DNA from: Polaribacter sp. MED152 | GTDB lineage: Bacteria; Bacteroidota; Bacteroidia; Flavobacteriales; Flavobacteriaceae | Length of the DNA: 64,000 nt | NCBI RefSeq assembly: GCF_000152945.2 | Contig: NC_020830.1 | Span: forward strand, 2,366,501-2,430,500 | Reading direction: 5' to 3' | Shown: in pieces, positions 18,424 to 27,430 of the stretch | Layout: every line of letters starts with the position of its first letter | Position numbering within the stretch: position 1 is the first letter of the stretch | Notes under the pieces: model-generated | The model's input: only the letters and a program-made list of their open reading frames with translations | Told to the model about the DNA's origin: nothing | Database searches by the model: none | Position numbers and translations under genes: made by a program

Positions 18424-19464
18424 TTAACTTGCTTTTTCTAGTGTAAATGAAAATTCAGAGCCTTCACCAAAGGTGCTTTTTAATAAGATATTTTCATTAT
18501 GTGCTTCAACAATATGCTTTACGATAGAAAGGCCTAAACCAGAGCCTCCTTGTTCACGAGATCTACTTTGGTCTACTCTGTAGAAACGTTCGAATAAACG
18601 AGATATGTGCTCTTTTTTAATACCTTCTCCATTATCGGTTACTTTAATAATAAATTTTTTGTCTGAGTAACTCTCAACACCAACATACGTGGTTCCATTA
18701 GGATTTCCGTATTTGATTGAATTTACAATAAGGTTAATTAAAACCTGCTCAATTTTTTCGATATCACCTTTAACAAAAACTGGGAATTCGTATACCTTAT
18801 CAAACTTTAAAGAGATGTTTCTTTTCTTTGCTTTCATCTCAAATAAATCAAACACATTCTGAATTAGTTCTAGAATATTAAAAACTTCAATATCTAAATT
18901 AGTTCCTTCATTTTCAAGTTTAGCAATCATGTCTAAATCCTTAATTACAGCAACCAACCTTTCAACGCCTTTGTTAGCTCTATTAAGGTATTTCATTCTA
19001 ATCTCCTTATCATTTACAGCTCCTTCAAGTAGTGTTAATATGTAACCCTGAACTGTAAAAAGTGGAGTTTTTAACTCATGAGCAACGTTACCTAAAAAGT
19101 CACGTCTAAAAGAATCTCTTTCAGTTAAACTCTTTATTTCTAAACGTTTTCCTTCAACAAATTTTTGCATACTTTTAGAAAGCTTGTCAATATCTGTTGT
19201 AGCAGATTCTCTTTTTAAATCATTTACGTTTAAAATAGAAACTTCTTGATAAATTTTACGTAATCTTCTGTAGATAAAGTGTTCAGCTCTATATTGAATG
19301 ATAAAAAATGAAATTATAAAAAGAGCGATAATAGATGCTATGATACTTCCAAATCCTAAGTTTTTACTTATCATAAAATAGGAAATAGAAGAGATAACAA
19401 CAGCCAATAGTGTTAAATATACAGCTGATGAAAGAGCATAAGAATATGTTTTTTTAATTCTCAA
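18424..19464 (-). CDS. PhoR-like sensor histidine kinase
   Basis: Inner-membrane kinase partnered with the OmpR-type regulator encoded just upstream on the same strand (10-base gap). Two hydrophobic segments (about 11-31 and 38-57) with almost no periplasmic loop, HisKA with phospho-acceptor H129 in NVAHELKTPL, and HATPase with the N box LINLIVNSIKYG, G1 DNGEGI, F box LFERFYRVD and G2 GGSGLGLSIVKH. The start is a TTG at 19464. The short loop suggests sensing in the membrane or through a partner. It resembles flavobacterial PhoR; a phosphate signal is not proven here. Confidence 0.9.
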   Translation of the reverse strand: MRIKKTYSYALSSAVYLTLLAVVISSISYFMISKNLGFGSIIASIIALFIISFFIIQYRAEHFIYRRLRKIYQEVSILNVNDLKRESATTDIDKLSKSMQKFVEGKRLEIKSLTERDSFRRDFLGNVAHELKTPLFTVQGYILTLLEGAVNDKEIRMKYLNRANKGVERLVAVIKDLDMIAKLENEGTNLDIEVFNILELIQNVFDLFEMKAKKRNISLKFDKVYEFPVFVKGDIEKIEQVLINLIVNSIKYGNPNGTTYVGVESYSDKKFIIKVTDNGEGIKKEHISRLFERFYRVDQSRSREQGGSGLGLSIVKHIVEAHNENILLKSTFGEGSEFSFTLEKAS

Positions 19465-19474
19465 TAAATTATAT

Positions 19475-20164
19475 TTAATCTTTTAAAACAAATTTATAAC
19501 CAACACCTTTTACAGTTTTAAAATGGTCATCACCAATTTTTTCTCTAAGTTTTCTTATGTGTACATCTATTGTTCTACCACCAACAACTACTTCATTACC
19601 CCAAACTGTATCTAAAATAACTTCTCTTTTAAAAACCTTACTTGGTTTAGAGGTTAATAGCGAGAAAAGTTCGAATTCTTTTCTAGGTAAAGCTATTTTT
19701 TTACCAGCTTTGTATACTACATATTCATCTCTATCAATTACAATATCACCTAATTTAAGAGTCTCTTCACTTTCCTCTTCACTCTTTAATCTGCGTAAAA
19801 GAGATTTAATTTTACTAACTAATACTTTTGGTTTAATTGGTTTTGTAATATAGTCATCTGCACCAGCTTCAAAACCAGCTACTTGAGAGTAATCTTCACC
19901 TCTAGCAGTTAAAAAAGCAATAATTACATTATCTAGATTTTTAATTTTTCTAATTTTTTCACAAGCTTCAATACCATCCATCTCTGGCATCATGATATCT
20001 AGTAAAATAAGATGTGGTGTATTTTTTTTAGCAGATTTTATGGCTTCTTGGCCATTTTCGGCAGTAAAAACTTGATAACCTTCATTTCTTAAATTGTAAC
20101 CAACAATTTCTAAAATATCTGGTTCATCATCTACTAGTAAAATTTTTATATCACTTTTATTCAT
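19475..20164 (-). CDS. OmpR/PhoB-family response regulator
   Basis: DNA-binding regulator of the two-component pair. Receiver domain at residues 5-120 with acidic D12/D13, phospho-acceptor D56 in LILLDIMMPEMDG, T in FLTARG and K in YITKPIKP; winged-helix effector domain at about 135-229 (GGRTIDVHIRKLREKIGDD and VKGVGYKF). 229 residues is normal for the OmpR class. A -7 element at 20187-20194 lies just upstream, so the pair forms one operon divergent from the lamin-tail gene. Confidence 0.93.
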   Translation of the reverse strand: MNKSDIKILLVDDEPDILEIVGYNLRNEGYQVFTAENGQEAIKSAKKNTPHLILLDIMMPEMDGIEACEKIRKIKNLDNVIIAFLTARGEDYSQVAGFEAGADDYITKPIKPKVLVSKIKSLLRRLKSEEESEETLKLGDIVIDRDEYVVYKAGKKIALPRKEFELFSLLTSKPSKVFKREVILDTVWGNEVVVGGRTIDVHIRKLREKIGDDHFKTVKGVGYKFVLKD

Positions 20165-20186
20165 AATTGTGCTGTTTATTCCTCTT

Positions 20187-20194
20187 CAAAAATA
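20187..20194 (-). promoter_or_regulatory. -7 element TATTTTTG for the two-component operon
   Basis: On the minus strand it reads TATTTTTG, an exact TAnnTTTG match, 22 bases before the regulator ATG. Confidence 0.5.
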
Positions 20195-20352
20195 GCGATT
20201 AATATTTTATGATGATTACTACTTAACAATCATTTAATCTTAACTAGGTCTTTTAGGGTAAATAACTTAACAATTACTTAATCTATCTGTTTGATAGAAA
20301 CACGCTTATAATTTTCTACTTTTATAGCTCTTAATTAAAAAATTAATCAAAC

Positions 20353-22452
20353 ATGAAAAAAAATTACTTATTTACTTTATTATTAACCTTATTCTTTAGT
20401 GCCATTTCTTTTGGTCAGGTACTTATAACAGAATTAGCAGATCCAAATAATGATGCAACAGCAAGGTATGTAGAGATATATAATGCTGGAACTTCTGCAC
20501 AAGACATGACTGGCTGGACTTTACAGAGATACACAAATGGGAATTCTGAATTATCTACAAACGTAGTAGATTTAGCGCCTATTGGTAGTTTAGCTGCTGG
20601 CTCTTTTGCTATTATTGCATCTAATGCTACAAATTTTCAAACTGTTTATGGTATGGCTGCAGATATAGATGCTGGGACAGGTGGTCCAGGAGATAGTAAT
20701 GGTGATGATCAAATTGTTTTATATAATGGATCTACTGTGGTAGATATTTTTGGAGTTCCAGGTGAAGATGGTTCAGGAACTTGCCACGAGTTTGAAGATG
20801 GAAGAGCAGAAAGAAAAGCTACAGTAACTTCAGCAAATCCAACTTGGAGTAGTTCTGAGTGGAATGTATGGGCAGATAGTACAATAAGTGGCTGTACAAC
20901 ACACACAAACTCTCCGAGAGAAGCCCCTACTGATTTTGACCCTAAAGCTTGGATTGGTACAAGTGTTTCTTCAGATCCAAATTTATTGATTTCTTCTCCA
21001 ACAGAGGCTAACGTTTACACTTCAACAATGGTAGATGTTACAATAGATATTTTTAACTTTTCTTTATCTGCGGATAATGGTTCTGGAGCAAGTGATAATT
21101 CTGGAGATGGGTATATAAAATCAACTTTAGTAACAGTTGGTGGTTCTACAGAAAATGCAGATTTTTTTACAACAACATTACCACAAATAGAAGTTGTACC
21201 TGGTTCATCTTATACTTTAACCTTAGAATTAGTAGATAATGATGGGGCTTCTTTGTCTCCAGCAGTGTCTAAAAGTGTTTCTTTTTCATCAGATTTTCCT
21301 TGTGAACTTGCTTTAGGAGCAATTACGACTTCTTGTGAAGCAGTCACATCAGCTTCTGACACCTACTCTGGAACTATCGCATTTACAGGCGGAAATACAA
21401 GTGCAACTTATACAATTACGGCACCTTCTGGTGTTACAATTGGTGGGGATAATCCAGATATAGTTGCAGAGGGTACAATTACTTTTTCTGGAATGACAGA
21501 GGGTACTGATACAGAAATTACAATTGTTGGAGCAACGAATAGTTCGTGTGACTTAACAAGAACATTATTCAGTCCATCTTGTATTGGCTTACCAATATCT
21601 GATGATTTTTCTTATGCAGATGGTAGTTTAGTAGATAATCCATTATGGGACAATTTTAGTGGAACATCAGGAGATTTACTGGTTACAGCTGGTCAAGCAT
21701 TAGTACAGCATGGAACACCTAGTGAAGATGCGCAAATACAGTTTGCAGCAGTTACTGGCAGTGTTTATTATGCATTTGATTTTACAGTTGTAGATCCAGG
21801 TGGCCCAATATCAGGTACTGATAATGAATACTTTGCTATGTTTAAGGATGCCTCATTTACTTATAGGGCTAAACTTGATATCGTTCCTCCTGCTTCTTCA
21901 GGAGATTTTACTGTTGGAATTGCTACAATAGGTAATACTGCAGATGCAGTTTGGGCAACAGATTTAACTTATGGGGTTTCTTATAGAGTTACTGTTATGT
22001 TTAATCAAGATGATAATATTGCCAAATTATGGGTAGACGCAACTTCAGAATCAGATACCTCAATTTTAGGTTCTGACGAACAAGATCCAGGAATTTCAAT
22101 TGAAGGTTTCGGATTAAGACAATCAGACTCAGATTTAAATGAAGGAATTCTTGTTGACAACCTGAGAATAGGATCTACTTTTGCTGACACTACTTTATCT
22201 GTAAGTAATTTAGAAATCGATGGTTTTGCACTTTATCCAAATCCTGTAACTAATAATAACTTAACAATTACTAGTAACAGTGCAGAGGTTAAAAACATTT
22301 CAATCTTTAATGTTCTAGGTAAAAATGTATTAAGTACAACTGTTGCTGGGAATAAAGCAGAAATAAATACTGCATTATTATCATCAGGAATTTACATTAT
22401 TAAAGTTCAAGAAGGTGCAAATACTGCAACTTCTAAATTAGTAATTAAGTAA
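20353..22452 (+). CDS. Secreted lamin-tail-domain protein with T9SS sorting domain
   Basis: Exported protein of unknown role. Signal peptide at residues 1-22 (KKNYLFTLLLTLFFSAISFGQ), a lamin-tail domain at about 23-150 starting VLITELADPNNDATARYVEIYN, beta-rich Ig-like or jelly-roll segments in the middle, and a C-terminal type A sorting domain (about 625-699) with FALYPNPVTNN and SSGIYIIKVQ and a final Lys, the mark of cargo for the type IX secretion system. Lamin-tail domains occur in flavobacterial extracellular nucleases, but no nuclease motif is visible. Followed by a strong terminator. Confidence 0.87.
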   Translation: MKKNYLFTLLLTLFFSAISFGQVLITELADPNNDATARYVEIYNAGTSAQDMTGWTLQRYTNGNSELSTNVVDLAPIGSLAAGSFAIIASNATNFQTVYGMAADIDAGTGGPGDSNGDDQIVLYNGSTVVDIFGVPGEDGSGTCHEFEDGRAERKATVTSANPTWSSSEWNVWADSTISGCTTHTNSPREAPTDFDPKAWIGTSVSSDPNLLISSPTEANVYTSTMVDVTIDIFNFSLSADNGSGASDNSGDGYIKSTLVTVGGSTENADFFTTTLPQIEVVPGSSYTLTLELVDNDGASLSPAVSKSVSFSSDFPCELALGAITTSCEAVTSASDTYSGTIAFTGGNTSATYTITAPSGVTIGGDNPDIVAEGTITFSGMTEGTDTEITIVGATNSSCDLTRTLFSPSCIGLPISDDFSYADGSLVDNPLWDNFSGTSGDLLVTAGQALVQHGTPSEDAQIQFAAVTGSVYYAFDFTVVDPGGPISGTDNEYFAMFKDASFTYRAKLDIVPPASSGDFTVGIATIGNTADAVWATDLTYGVSYRVTVMFNQDDNIAKLWVDATSESDTSILGSDEQDPGISIEGFGLRQSDSDLNEGILVDNLRIGSTFADTTLSVSNLEIDGFALYPNPVTNNNLTITSNSAEVKNISIFNVLGKNVLSTTVAGNKAEINTALLSSGIYIIKVQEGANTATSKLVIK

Positions 22453-22474
22453 ATTACAATATTCATATTTTGAT

Positions 22475-22498
22475 AAAGCTCTGAATTTTCAGAGCTTT
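22475..22498 (+). terminator. Rho-independent terminator after the lamin-tail gene
   Basis: Perfect 10-bp stem AAAGCTCTGA/TCAGAGCTTT with a 4-base loop (ATTT), followed by a T-rich tract. Confidence 0.85.
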
Positions 22499-22538
22499 TT
22501 CTTTTTTACTATATTTATAAAAAAGAAATTGTATTGCT

Positions 22539-23258
22539 ATGAACTTAACTTATCAGTTAAATGATATCCTCTTTTTGGATATCGAAACTGTACCTCAGGA
22601 AGAATATTGGTCAAACTTATCGATAGAAACCCAACAATTATTTGATGCAAAAACCAAATATCAAAGAAAAGAAGAATTTACTGCAGAAGAATTTTATGAA
22701 AGAGCAGGTATTTGGGCAGAGTTTGGTAAAATTGTTTGTATTTCTGTAGGGTATTTTAATAATACAGATACTAATAGACAATTAAGAATTCGTTCTTTTT
22801 TTGGTGATGATGAACATCAAATACTTACTGATTTCAAAACTTTATTAGATAAGCATTTTGCTAAAAAATCGAACATTTTGTGTGCGCATAATGGAAAGGA
22901 ATTTGATTTTCCGTTTATAGCTAGACGAATGATTGTACATCAAATAGAGTTGCCAAAAAAATTAAACTTATTTGGTAAAAAGCCATGGGAAGTACCACAT
23001 TTAGACACCTTAGAACTTTGGAAGTTTGGTGATTTTAAGCACTATACTTCTCTAAAATTATTAACGTCTATTTTAGGAATACCTTCACCAAAAGATGATA
23101 TTGATGGTAGTGAAGTAGCAGAGGTATATTATAAGAAAAAAGACATTGATCGTATTGTAACTTACTGTGAAAAGGACACAGTTGCAGTGGCACAAATACT
23201 TTTAAAATTTAACAATGAAGCTATTTTAAACGACCATGAAATTGTAAACGTGAATTAA
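22539..23258 (+). CDS. PolB-like 3'-5' exonuclease (RNase H fold)
   Basis: DnaQ-like nuclease of the predicted PolB-type exonuclease family. Acidic motifs are in order: Exo I LFLDIETVP near residue 12, Exo II CAHNGKEFDFPFIARRM near 115, and Exo III YCEKDTVAVAQI near 217, with D conserved in each. 239 residues, stand-alone without a polymerase domain. Probably cytoplasmic DNA repair or processing. The stop overlaps the convergent ABC-F stop through a shared TTAA, so the two genes end within four bases with no terminator between them. Confidence 0.82.
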   Translation: MNLTYQLNDILFLDIETVPQEEYWSNLSIETQQLFDAKTKYQRKEEFTAEEFYERAGIWAEFGKIVCISVGYFNNTDTNRQLRIRSFFGDDEHQILTDFKTLLDKHFAKKSNILCAHNGKEFDFPFIARRMIVHQIELPKKLNLFGKKPWEVPHLDTLELWKFGDFKHYTSLKLLTSILGIPSPKDDIDGSEVAEVYYKKKDIDRIVTYCEKDTVAVAQILLKFNNEAILNDHEIVNVN

Positions 23259-25123
23259 TCTTCTAGCTTTAAAGACAATTCTAACCAGCGTTCTTCTTTT
23301 TGCTCTAAATCATTAATAATCTGTTGTAATTCCTCAGATTTTTTGGCAATATTTTCTTCTGCAATTTCTACGTTTAGAAACTGTTTTTCAATGCGTTCTT
23401 TTTGATTCTGCAAACGCTGAATTTCATCTTCTAGAGCACCAAATTCTCGTTTTTCATTATAACTTAAAGTACTTTTGCTAGATTTAGTTGTATTCGTTTT
23501 TGAAACTGCTTTAATATTTTCAGATACTTCTTGTTCGTAAGGATTAGAGTTTTCGTAAGCTCTAAAATCTGAGTAGTTTCCAGGAAAATTTTCTACAATT
23601 CCATCTCCTCTAAACACAAATAAAGCATCTACAATTTTATCCATAAAATACCTGTCATGTGAAACCACCATAAGATTTCCTGGGTAATCTAATAGAAAAT
23701 TTTCTAAAACATTTAGCGTAACTACATCTAAATCATTAGTAGGTTCATCCAATATTAAAAAATTAGGATTTTGTATTAAAACAGCACATAAATACAAACG
23801 TTTTTGCTCACCTCCAGAAAGTTTTTCTACAAAGTCGTACTGTTTTTTCTTATCAAATAAGAAACGTTCTAATAATTGAGAAGCAGATATTTTTCTTCCT
23901 TTTGTTAACGGTATAAACTCACCAAACTCTTTTATAACTTCAATAACTTTTTGGCCTTCTTTAATGTTAATTCCAGATTGTGTGTAATAACCAAACTTTA
24001 CAGTTTCACCAACTACCACTTTACCACCATCAACAGGGTTTTTCTGGGTAATTATATTTAAAAAAGAAGATTTTCCTGTCCCGTTTTTACCAATAATTCC
24101 AATTCGTTCTCCACGTTTAAAAACATAATCAAAACCATCTAGAATTACCTTATCTCCATAAGACTTTTTTAATTTATGAAGTTCAAGAATTTTACTTCCT
24201 AAACGTTCCATATTAATCTCTAATTGAACTTTATGATCTTTTCTACGTTGATGTGCTTTTTCTTTTATTTGATAAAAATCATCAATTCTAGACTTCGATT
24301 TTGTGGTTCTAGCTTTTGGCTGTTTACGCATCCAATCTAGCTCTTTTTTAAAGAGGTTTTTAGCCTTTTCTGTAGTAACCTTTTCAAGCTGAATGCGTTC
24401 TTCCTTCTTTTCTAAATAGTAAGAGTAGTTTCCTTTATACTTGTATATTTTACCATGGTCTAATTCTAAAATTTCATCACAAACACGTTCAAGAAAATAC
24501 CTGTCATGTGTAACCATGAATAGTGTAATTTTTTCTTTCGCGAAAAAATCTTCTAACCACTCAATCATTTCTAAATCTAAGTGGTTTGTTGGCTCATCTA
24601 AAATTAATAAATCTGGTTTGCTTATTAAAACAATAGCTAAAGATAGGCGTTTTCTTTGTCCACCTGAAAGAGAAGAAATCTTCTGACTTAAATCTTCAAG
24701 TTTAAGTTTAGATAATATTTGTGTGTACTGCGTTTCAAAATCCCAAGCATTGAATTGATCCATTAAATCAAAAGCAGCTTGATAAGCTTCTGCATCATCA
24801 GGGTTTTTTAAAGCGCTTTCATATTGTTTTATTACAGAAAGTATTTTATTGTCTGTATCAAATATGGTTTCTTCAATAGTTAAATCAGGATTTAAATCGT
24901 CATTCTGAGCAAGGTAAGCAATAGAAATACCTTTTCTACTAACAATTTGCCCTGTATCAGAACTGTCTAAACCAGCTATAATATTTAAGATTGATGTTTT
25001 ACCTGTTCCGTTTTTGGCAACAAATGCTATTTTTTGATCTTTATTAATACCAAATGAAATGTCTTGAAACAAAACACGCTCACCATAAGATTTAGATATA
25101 TTTTCAACAGAAAGATAATTCAC
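23255..25123 (-). CDS. ABC-F family ATPase (Uup-like)
   Basis: Soluble twin-ATPase protein of the ABC-F class, which acts at ribosomes or in DNA/RNA metabolism rather than transport. First cassette: Walker A AKNGTGKTS, LSGGQRKRLSLA, LILDEPTNHLD. Second: GKNGTGKSS, LSGGEQKRLYL, LILDEPTNDLD. Between them is a basic linker, and at the C-terminus a coiled coil (LEDEIQRLQNQKERIEKQF), the Uup-type arrangement. I chose a GTG at 25123 because the product then starts MNYLSVENISKSYG, the usual family start; a TTG at 25147 would add eight residues. A terminator-like hairpin lies just upstream. Confidence 0.92.
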   Translation of the reverse strand: MNYLSVENISKSYGERVLFQDISFGINKDQKIAFVAKNGTGKTSILNIIAGLDSSDTGQIVSRKGISIAYLAQNDDLNPDLTIEETIFDTDNKILSVIKQYESALKNPDDAEAYQAAFDLMDQFNAWDFETQYTQILSKLKLEDLSQKISSLSGGQRKRLSLAIVLISKPDLLILDEPTNHLDLEMIEWLEDFFAKEKITLFMVTHDRYFLERVCDEILELDHGKIYKYKGNYSYYLEKKEERIQLEKVTTEKAKNLFKKELDWMRKQPKARTTKSKSRIDDFYQIKEKAHQRRKDHKVQLEINMERLGSKILELHKLKKSYGDKVILDGFDYVFKRGERIGIIGKNGTGKSSFLNIITQKNPVDGGKVVVGETVKFGYYTQSGINIKEGQKVIEVIKEFGEFIPLTKGRKISASQLLERFLFDKKKQYDFVEKLSGGEQKRLYLCAVLIQNPNFLILDEPTNDLDVVTLNVLENFLLDYPGNLMVVSHDRYFMDKIVDALFVFRGDGIVENFPGNYSDFRAYENSNPYEQEVSENIKAVSKTNTTKSSKSTLSYNEKREFGALEDEIQRLQNQKERIEKQFLNVEIAEENIAKKSEELQQIINDLEQKEERWLELSLKLED

Positions 25124-25153
25124 AAATACAAAATTTAGTTTGTACAAAGAAAC

Positions 25154-25183
25154 AAAAAACCCAAGAGTTAACTTGGGTTTTTT
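25154..25183 (-). terminator. Terminator-like hairpin upstream of the ABC-F gene
   Basis: Perfect 12-bp stem (25154-25165 with 25172-25183) around a 6-base loop AGTTAA, rich in A on one side and T on the other, so it works as an intrinsic terminator in either direction. It lies between two divergently transcribed genes, where no upstream gene needs terminating. Read on the minus strand it precedes the ABC-F start, so attenuation is possible. However, a near-match -7 element (minus-strand TTTCTTTG, 25145-25152) lies downstream of it. Confidence 0.6.
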
Positions 25184-25209
25184 ACATCATTTGCAAACGA
25201 AATCTTTGT

Positions 25210-25240
25210 GGGGGAATTGGGGGATTTTTTGGGGGATTAA
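25210..25240 (+). repeat. Three G5 tracts in the intergenic region
   Basis: GGGGG occurs at 25210-25214, 25219-25223 and 25231-25235, each followed by A. The last forms GGGGATTAA (25232-25240), which is exactly complementary to TTAATCCCC at 25304-25312. Such G runs stand out in this AT-rich sequence. Confidence 0.7.
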
Positions 25241-25307
25241 TTTCTTGATGTAAAATTACTTCAAATAAGAGTGCTTGTCAATCCCTATAAATAGTGAAAT
25301 TTTTTAA

Positions 25308-25345
25308 TCCCCATAAATAGGGAGACCTCTCCCTATTTATGGGGA
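25308..25345 (+). repeat. Perfect 18-bp inverted repeat with a 2-base spacer
   Basis: Left arm 25308-25325 (TCCCCATAAATAGGGAGA), spacer CC, right arm 25328-25345 as its exact reverse complement. A third, imperfect copy of the ATCCCYATAAATAG core lies in direct orientation at about 25281-25295. It is about 87 bases upstream of the nucleotidyltransferase ATG, so it may be an operator, an RNA hairpin, or a dispersed repeat. Confidence 0.75.
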
Positions 25346-25431
25346 GAAAATATATTTTTTAGCCTTTAAACAATTTTACATTTCTACTATTTAATACTAT
25401 CTTGCAACTATATATAGATAAAGAATATTTT

Positions 25432-26448
25432 ATGAAGATTATAGTGCCAATGGCAGGTATAGGTTCTCGTTTAAGACCTCATACATTAACAGTTCCAAAA
25501 CCGCTTACAGTAATTGCTGGTAAGCCAATTGTACAACGTTTAGTAGAAGACATTGCTTCTGTAATAGATGAAGAGATAGATGAAATAGCTTTTGTAATTG
25601 GTAGTAGAGCAAAAGGTTTTCCTGCAGATACAGAAGAAAAATTATTAAAAATAGCTGAGGAATTGGGTGCAAAAGGTTCAGTTTATATTCAAGATGTTGC
25701 CTTAGGTACTGCTCATGCAATTTACTGTGCAAAAGAATCTTTAAGTGGGCCATGTGTTGTTGCTTACGCAGACACACTATTTAAAGCAGATTTTACATTA
25801 GATGTAAATGCAGATGGTGCAATTTGGGTAAGTAAAGTAGATAACCCAAGTGCTTTTGGAGTGGTAAAATTAGAAGATGGTATTATTACTGATTTTATAG
25901 AAAAACCAAAAGACTTTGTTTCAGATTTAGCAATTATTGGTATTTATTACTTTAAAAGTGGAGAAAAACTTCTTGAAGAAATTCAATATTTAATTGATAA
26001 TGATTTAAAAGAAAATGATGAGTATCAATTAACCAATGTCTTAGAATCTTTAAAACAACAGGGAGCTAAATTTATACCAGGAACAGTAAGTACTTGGATG
26101 GATTGTGGTAAAAAAGATCCTACAGTAGATACTAATAAACAAACTTTACATTTCGAACACGAAGCTGGTAATAACTTAGTTGCTGATGATGTAGTGCTAG
26201 AAAATTCAGAGATAATTCAACCTTGTTTTGTGGGTAAAAACGTTGTGCTTAAAAATTCAAAAATTGGGCCTTATGTTTCAATAGGTGAAAATAGTGTTGT
26301 TGAAAATTCAACAATCAATAATTCATTAATTCAAACAAATGTATCGATTTCAAACGCAACATTAGATAATGCAATGATTGGAAATCATGCAAAATATAAT
26401 GGTGAATATACCTCTGTAAGTATTGGCGATTATACAGAATTAACGTAG
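25432..26448 (+). CDS. Sugar-phosphate nucleotidyltransferase with left-handed beta-helix tail
   Basis: Nucleotidyltransferase activating a sugar-1-phosphate. N-terminal signature MKIIVPMAGIGSRLRPHTLTVPKPL, EKP in DFIEKPKDF, and a C-terminal run of hexapeptide-like turns (VVLENSEIIQPCFVGKNVVLKNSKIGPYVSIG) predicting a beta-helix as in GlmU/RmlA-long type enzymes. I start it at ATG 25432 because the in-frame TTG at 25402 adds residues not expected for the family. First gene of a four-gene envelope operon: the TPR gene follows immediately. The sugar and nucleotide are not determinable here. Confidence 0.9.
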   Translation: MKIIVPMAGIGSRLRPHTLTVPKPLTVIAGKPIVQRLVEDIASVIDEEIDEIAFVIGSRAKGFPADTEEKLLKIAEELGAKGSVYIQDVALGTAHAIYCAKESLSGPCVVAYADTLFKADFTLDVNADGAIWVSKVDNPSAFGVVKLEDGIITDFIEKPKDFVSDLAIIGIYYFKSGEKLLEEIQYLIDNDLKENDEYQLTNVLESLKQQGAKFIPGTVSTWMDCGKKDPTVDTNKQTLHFEHEAGNNLVADDVVLENSEIIQPCFVGKNVVLKNSKIGPYVSIGENSVVENSTINNSLIQTNVSISNATLDNAMIGNHAKYNGEYTSVSIGDYTELT

Positions 26449-27429
26449 ATGACAAACATCGAAAATACAAAAACACATAGGCAAGAGAGGCAATTTAATT
26501 ATTTTAAATTGGCTCTTTTGTCTTTAGCTTTTTGTCTACTTTCGATGACTAGTTTTGGGCAAGACAGTATTCCAGAAAAAGAAGATTTAACTGAAGAAGC
26601 AGAGTTAATATTTCAAGCCTTCTTTTTTAAAGCATTATCAGATAAATCAATTGGTAATCATCAAAAAGCAATAGAAAATTTAGAGAGTTGTAATCAGCTT
26701 TTAGCGAGTAATACAGCAGTGTATTTTGAGTTTTCTAAAAACTATTTAGCACTTAACAATGTTAATTTGGCCAAAGAATACATTACTAGAGCATTAGAGC
26801 AAGAGCCCAATAATGTTTGGATGTTAAAGCATTTGGTAAAAGTATATCAGAAAGAAAATAACTTGAATGATGCAATTCTTACGCAAAAAAAACTGGTAGC
26901 TATAAATCCAAAAGAAAGGCCTTTTTTAGTTAGACTTTATCTTTATAACAGAGCTTATGATAAAGCCATTTTATTAATGGAATTGTTAGAAAACGAGAAT
27001 GCATTAACTGCTGATTTAAAGAGAATAAAACAACGTTTAAACACCAGAAAAGTTCCCGAACAAAAAGCAGTAAAATTAAACGATATTTCTGTTTTAGAAA
27101 AAAAATTCCAGCAAGATAAATCTTACGAAACCTTAAAACAGATTTTAAAAATTTCTGAATCTAATACCATCAACCTGTTAAAGTATAGTGAAGAAGGTAT
27201 AAGTTTGTTTCCTGCACAACCTTTGGTTTATTTAATGAAGGCAAGAGCCTTAAATAATCAGAAAATGTATAAAAAAGCGTTATCTACTTTAAATAATGGT
27301 ATCGATTTTGTAATAGAAGAAGAAATGGAGGTAGATTTTTATATAGAAATGGCGAATTCATATAAAGGTTTAGGTAACAAAAATGAAGAAAACAAGTATT
27401 TGCAAAAGGCGAAACAATTAAAAAGTTAA
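26449..27429 (+). CDS. Exported TPR-repeat protein
   Basis: 326-residue protein with an N-terminal hydrophobic signal (about 20-37, ending SMTSFGQ) and tandem tetratricopeptide-like helix pairs (for example AIENLESCNQLLASNTAVYFEFSK in pieces at about 68-95, and later KKALSTLNNGIDF). Probably a periplasmic scaffold. It starts directly after the nucleotidyltransferase stop and lies one base before the DUF4292 lipoprotein gene. The set nucleotidyltransferase-TPR-DUF4292-M23 recurs in flavobacteria as I recall it, suggesting a shared envelope function. Confidence 0.8.
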   Translation: MTNIENTKTHRQERQFNYFKLALLSLAFCLLSMTSFGQDSIPEKEDLTEEAELIFQAFFFKALSDKSIGNHQKAIENLESCNQLLASNTAVYFEFSKNYLALNNVNLAKEYITRALEQEPNNVWMLKHLVKVYQKENNLNDAILTQKKLVAINPKERPFLVRLYLYNRAYDKAILLMELLENENALTADLKRIKQRLNTRKVPEQKAVKLNDISVLEKKFQQDKSYETLKQILKISESNTINLLKYSEEGISLFPAQPLVYLMKARALNNQKMYKKALSTLNNGIDFVIEEEMEVDFYIEMANSYKGLGNKNEENKYLQKAKQLKS

Positions 27430-27430
27430 C

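Noticed and set aside
25210..25235. G-quadruplex
   Set aside because: Only three G5 runs are present; an intramolecular quadruplex needs four runs of at least two or three G, and no fourth nearby run of that size is seen.
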